From positions 1 through 16,924 of the forward strand of contig CBFHYJ010000035.1 in the NCBI GenBank assembly GCA_965659945.1: a DNA stretch of 16,924 nucleotides, in the 5' to 3' direction. A model generated the notes under the pieces. The model did no database searches, had not been told where the DNA came from, and saw only the letters and a list, made by a program, of their open reading frames with translations. The position numbers and the translations under genes are program-made. This DNA is from VMDJ01 sp965659945. Lineage in GTDB: Bacteria > Pseudomonadota > Gammaproteobacteria > Chromatiales > Chromatiaceae. The stretch's first letter is position 1; each line of letters opens with the position of its first letter. Positions 13,327 to 16,924 of the stretch are shown here, piece by piece.

Positions 13327-14457
13327 ATGGAGCAACTTACCGCCTCTGCTGATCAACTCGAACAATTAGCCGAGGTACTTCGTGAGTATCTAGGCGATAA
13401 AGATACACATCGTATAAACACGCTTTGCTACCTCCACACACGGCCAGAACTGATCGCTGCAGCAAGCTTAATCGCCCCTTTTGATGCTGAACAATGGCTA
13501 GACTTATTTGCTAAATGCTACAACCCACTCGAGGCAAAAGCGCGTGAGTTAAAAATCAACAAGCCACTGCATACCGACTGTTTTACCTTGTATATCCCAC
13601 TAGCGCTGCATATCGCACAGCGTCGTATGGATATTCTTGATCAACATGGACACGCCCCCACCATTGGCATTAATGGCGGACAAGGCTCTGGCAAAACAAC
13701 ACTTAACTATTTGCTACAGATTGTTCTTAAAGAAGCGTTTGGATTGCATGCCGTTGGCGTATCAATTGATGACTTTTACAAAACCCATGCTGATCGCCAT
13801 GCCATGGCTGAGTCTATTCATCCCTTATTCGCGACCCGCTCTGTTGCTGGCACACATGACACCACGCTTGCCATTAACACGCTCAAAACACTGAGAAGCT
13901 TAAACAGTGGTGCCTGCTCGATCCCGCGTTTTGATAAATCACTTTTTAACGGCGAAGGTGATCGTTTGCCGGAATCTGAATGGACAACTACCCTAGCGCC
14001 GGTTGATGTGGTCTTATTTGAAGGTTGGTTCGTCGCTGCTGAGCCACAGACAGATGATGAACTTAAGCAAGCTATTAATGATCGGGAACGCGAAGAAGAT
14101 CCTAATGGTGTGTGGCGAAAAATACTCAATCATCATCTGGCGACAGATTACGCCGAGCTATTTGATTTGCTCGATGAGTTAATCGTTATTCAAGTTGGTG
14201 GCATGGAAACGATCTATCGTAATCGCGAGCTACAAGAACAAAAGCTACGTGATGCGACGAAAGATAATGTTAGTGGCGCCGGTGCTATGTCACCCGAAGC
14301 GGTGATTCGTTTTATCGCGCTTTATGAACGCACCACACGACATATGCTCAAAACGCTACCGAACAGAGCGCGCATTGTGATGAATTTAGGTGAAAAGCAT
14401 CGCATCGAAAGCGTGCGAGTTAACCCGCCTTCTAATGAGTTACGCGGATTTAATTAA
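13327..14457 (+). CDS. P-loop kinase, D-glycerate 3-kinase-like
   Basis: This 376-residue protein carries a Walker A GGQGSGKT at residues 117-124. A SIDDFYKTHADR segment (about 146-157), AGTHD (174-178), a PRFDKSLFNGEGDR segment and DVVLFEGW follow. This series is that of the phosphoribulokinase/uridine-kinase-like proteins that include plant D-glycerate 3-kinase (GLYK) and its bacterial and yeast relatives. The likely reaction is glycerate plus ATP to 3-phosphoglycerate in the cytoplasm. The roughly 110-residue N-terminal helical domain is also typical. It follows purN by 2 bases and shares its operon, which links it to one-carbon/purine metabolism only by position. Its end overlaps the convergent dcd by 4 bases. 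The substrate is inferred from family alone. Confidence 0.8.
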   Translation: MEQLTASADQLEQLAEVLREYLGDKDTHRINTLCYLHTRPELIAAASLIAPFDAEQWLDLFAKCYNPLEAKARELKINKPLHTDCFTLYIPLALHIAQRRMDILDQHGHAPTIGINGGQGSGKTTLNYLLQIVLKEAFGLHAVGVSIDDFYKTHADRHAMAESIHPLFATRSVAGTHDTTLAINTLKTLRSLNSGACSIPRFDKSLFNGEGDRLPESEWTTTLAPVDVVLFEGWFVAAEPQTDDELKQAINDREREEDPNGVWRKILNHHLATDYAELFDLLDELIVIQVGGMETIYRNRELQEQKLRDATKDNVSGAGAMSPEAVIRFIALYERTTRHMLKTLPNRARIVMNLGEKHRIESVRVNPPSNELRGFN

Positions 14458-15047
14458 TCGCCTTTCTCATCATCACTGATACGTGATGCCAACGGACCAG
14501 ATTGATGTCGGTATTTGGCATCTTCACGCTTGGTATAAGGACGCTCTGCAGGGCCAGACAAGGTCTCAAAACTCATCGCACCAATACTCATGCCTGGACG
14601 CAAAGCGAGTGGCAACTTACCTGAGTTAAAGAACTCCAATACGATATTGCCATCCCAACCTGGATCGATTCGATGTGCAGTAACGTGAACCATCAAACCC
14701 AATCGCGCCAAGCTTGAACGACCATCAAGCCATCCCACTAAATCGTCTGGCAGTGAGATTGACTCTAAAGTGATGCCTAATGCCAACTCGCCCGGATGCA
14801 AAACAAAGGTCTCTTCATCGGAGACATAAACCTCATCACCCATCACTTTCTCGACGGCTTTATTTACTGACTCTTTGGTGCCAGACAAATCGATATACGG
14901 AATGGTGTGCGAGCTGAAGACGCGGAACTGATGACCTAAGCGAAGATCGACACTGACGCCACTGATCTTTGCGTTATCGGGACGTGGCGTGATCGAAATA
15001 TGACCCTCATCGAGTGACTTGATGATGTCGCGATCGCAAAGTCTCAT
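14454..15047 (-). CDS. dcd: dCTP deaminase
   Basis: This 197-residue protein aligns with E. coli Dcd (193 residues) nearly throughout, from MRLCDRDI to the C-terminal KYRHQSGPLASRI segment. The substrate-binding GWLDGRSSLARLGL (about 105-118) and HVTAHRIDPGWDGNIVLEFFNSG region are intact, with the catalytic E138 at its E. coli position. It deaminates dCTP to dUTP, a main source of dUMP for thymidylate synthesis in gammaproteobacteria. Its ribosome binding site AAGGAA overlaps the ilvD stop codon and lies 6 bases before the ATG, so it is translated from the ilvD transcript. Confidence 0.96.
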   Translation of the reverse strand: MRLCDRDIIKSLDEGHISITPRPDNAKISGVSVDLRLGHQFRVFSSHTIPYIDLSGTKESVNKAVEKVMGDEVYVSDEETFVLHPGELALGITLESISLPDDLVGWLDGRSSLARLGLMVHVTAHRIDPGWDGNIVLEFFNSGKLPLALRPGMSIGAMSFETLSGPAERPYTKREDAKYRHQSGPLASRISDDEKGD

Positions 15048-15056
15048 GCGCGTTCC

Positions 15057-16892
15057 TTATTTTTCGAGTTGAGAAAGGTCGCGAACTGCGCCTTTGTCTG
15101 CCGCTGTTGCCAACAATGCATACGCCTTTAACGCAGCTGATACAGCACGTGGACGATCTTTAGCTGGCTTCCAACCTTTCTTATCTTGTTCTGCACGACG
15201 CGCTGCCAACTCAGTCTCATCAATCAAAACATCGATAGAACGGTTTGGAATATCGATACGGATCATATCGCCATCACGCACTAAACCGATATTGCCGCCA
15301 CCGGCAGCCTCTGGTGAAGCGTGACCAATCGATAGACCCGAGGTGCCACCTGAGAAACGACCATCAGTCAAAAGCGCACACGCTTTACCGAGGCCTTTCG
15401 ACTTGATGTAAGAGGTTGGATACAACATCTCTTGCATACCCGGGCCACCTTTAGGGCCCTCATATCGCACAATAACCACATCACCCGCTTTCACTTGATC
15501 ATTCAGGATGTGATCAACGGCTTCATCTTGCGATTCGGTGACATGCGCAGGACCTTCAAAGACCAATATAGATTCATCCACACCGGCGGTTTTCACCACG
15601 CAGCCATCTTCAGCCAAGTTGCCAAATAAAACCGCCAGGCCACCCTCTTGCGAATACGCATTCTCAATTGAGCGAACACAACCTTCCTTACGGTCATCAT
15701 CCAGTGACGGGTAACGGGTGTCTTGGCTAAAGGCTACTTGCGTTGGAATACCCGCAGGACCTGCCATGTAAAATTTCTTCACTTCTTCAGATGACGAACG
15801 CATGATATCCCACTGATCTAATACTGCAGCCATGCTTTCACCACCCACATGCGGCACATCAGTATGCAATTTACCCGCGCGATCTAGCTCACCCAAGATT
15901 GCCATGATGCCTCCGGCACGATGCACATCCTCAATGTGGTACTTAGGTGTATTCGGTGCAACCTTACACAGCTGCGGTACCACGCGAGACATACGGTCAA
16001 TATCTGCCAAGGTGAAATCAATTTCCGCTTCTTGAGCAATTGCCAATAAGTGCAGGATAGTATTGGTTGAACCACCCATCGCGATATCTAAGGTGATTGC
16101 ATTTTCAAACGCTTTAAAACCAACACTACGTGGCAAGATGCGCTCGTTATCATTCTCGTAATAATCCTTAGCCATATCGACGATACGACGACCGGCTTCT
16201 AGGAACAGCTGCTCTCGATCAGCATGAGTAGCCACAACGGTACCGTTACCTGGCAACGCTAAACCTAGAGCTTCTGCCAAACAGTTCATTGAGTTAGCGG
16301 TAAACATGCCCGAGCACGAACCACAGGTTGGACACGCCGAACGCTCAACGATATCCACTTGCTCATCCGACGCTTTTGGATCTGCCGCAAGCACCATGGC
16401 ATCAACGAGGTCGAGCTTATGCTCAGCGAGTTTGGTTTTACCGGCTTCCATTGGGCCACCGGTGACGAAAATCACAGGGATGTTCAAACGCATCGACGCC
16501 ATCAACATTCCTGGGGTGATTTTGTCGCAGTTCGAGATACACACGATCGCATCTGCGCAATGCGCGTTCACCATGTACTCAACGCTATCGGCAATGATGT
16601 CGCGAGAAGGTAATGAGTAAAGCATGCCGTCGTGACCCATCGCGATACCGTCATCGACTGCAATGGTGTTGAATTCTTTCGCAACGCCGCCCGCCTTTTC
16701 AATCTCACGGGCAACCAGCTGTCCCATATCCTTTAAATGAACGTGGCCCGGAACGAATTGAGTGAATGAATTAGCGACTGCGATAATGGGCTTATGGAAG
16801 TCGTCGTCCTTCATACCAGTGGCTCGCCATAAAGCGCGCGCACCTGCCATGTTGCGACCTGCAGTAGAGGTTTTCGAACGGTATTGAGGCAT
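15057..16892 (-). CDS. ilvD: Dihydroxy-acid dehydratase
   Basis: This 611-residue protein matches the family length (E. coli IlvD 616). Iron-sulfur and metal-binding motifs are intact: D81 in AVDDGIAMGHDGM, C122 in CISNCDKITPGML, and the CPTCGSCSGMFTANSMNC segment at 187-204. Further landmarks are MGGSTNT, GPKGGPGMQEMLYPTS and TDGRFSGGTSGLSIGHASPEA. It dehydrates 2,3-dihydroxy-isovalerate and -methylvalerate in valine and isoleucine synthesis and is oxygen-sensitive through its Fe-S cluster. GGAGA lies about 8 bases before the ATG. The promoter is outside or at the extreme right edge; only 32 bases remain upstream. Confidence 0.97.
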   Translation of the reverse strand: MPQYRSKTSTAGRNMAGARALWRATGMKDDDFHKPIIAVANSFTQFVPGHVHLKDMGQLVAREIEKAGGVAKEFNTIAVDDGIAMGHDGMLYSLPSRDIIADSVEYMVNAHCADAIVCISNCDKITPGMLMASMRLNIPVIFVTGGPMEAGKTKLAEHKLDLVDAMVLAADPKASDEQVDIVERSACPTCGSCSGMFTANSMNCLAEALGLALPGNGTVVATHADREQLFLEAGRRIVDMAKDYYENDNERILPRSVGFKAFENAITLDIAMGGSTNTILHLLAIAQEAEIDFTLADIDRMSRVVPQLCKVAPNTPKYHIEDVHRAGGIMAILGELDRAGKLHTDVPHVGGESMAAVLDQWDIMRSSSEEVKKFYMAGPAGIPTQVAFSQDTRYPSLDDDRKEGCVRSIENAYSQEGGLAVLFGNLAEDGCVVKTAGVDESILVFEGPAHVTESQDEAVDHILNDQVKAGDVVIVRYEGPKGGPGMQEMLYPTSYIKSKGLGKACALLTDGRFSGGTSGLSIGHASPEAAGGGNIGLVRDGDMIRIDIPNRSIDVLIDETELAARRAEQDKKGWKPAKDRPRAVSAALKAYALLATAADKGAVRDLSQLEK

Positions 16893-16924
16893 TTTTGAGG
16901 TCTCCGCCGTTTTGCTTCAAAAGA

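Noticed and set aside
16910..16922. TTTTG-3-CAAAA inverted repeat upstream of ilvD as an operator or attenuator
   Set aside because: The arms are 5 bases of low complexity at the window edge; no leader peptide or terminator pair can be seen in the 32 bases available.

Overview
This window looks like a chromosomal segment of a gammaproteobacterium. It carries Hda, CpdA, a DUF2069 protein, a purM/purN pair beside a DUF2066 gene, and an OxyR whose sensing cysteines fall at the Escherichia coli numbers. G+C appears moderate. A genus cannot be assigned from sequence alone; a marine or sulfur/methyl-oxidising lineage would fit but is a guess. There are no rRNA or tRNA genes, insertion sequences, CRISPR arrays or phage genes. 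Coding density is very high and gene overlaps are common. One 10-N assembly gap lies at 3191-3200.

Left part (1-2716, all minus strand): oxyR, then a 139-residue rubrerythrin without a rubredoxin domain, then an Fe-S oxidoreductase with two CCG-type domains that runs off the left edge. A near-consensus OxyR operator (1720-1756) abuts a good sigma70-type promoter in front of the rubrerythrin gene. This reads as a peroxide-defence unit with its own regulator next door. Two strong hairpins lie in the predicted transcript, one in the 5' leader and one between the two cistrons.

2755-6673: a cpdA-like cAMP phosphodiesterase (plus strand, interrupted by the gap) starts 38 bases from oxyR and converges on a four-gene minus-strand operon. 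In transcription order that operon is a TlpA/ResA-like thioredoxin, a second exported thioredoxin-fold protein with CPFC, a TolC-family outer-membrane protein and a short HlyD/RND-type periplasmic adaptor. The last three are coupled by 4-base stop/start overlaps, and no inner-membrane pump is present. I consider this the least understood unit of the window.

6831-8814 (plus strand): a tight operon of an ArsC-family reductase, a WrbA-like quinone oxidoreductase, a small DUF2069 membrane protein and Hda, the regulator of replication initiation. It converges on a minus-strand operon (11504-8823) of a DUF2066 exported protein, a CDP-alcohol phosphatidyltransferase and an AI-2E/PerM-family membrane protein. 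Divergent from that operon are purM, purN and a P-loop D-glycerate 3-kinase-like gene (11615-14457, plus strand).

Right part (14454-16892, minus strand): ilvD (branched-chain amino acid synthesis) followed by dcd (dCTP deaminase), whose ribosome binding site touches the ilvD stop codon. Most of the window is core metabolism. The points worth following up are the OxyR-rubrerythrin circuit, the pump-less TolC/adaptor/thioredoxin operon, and the assembly gap in cpdA.
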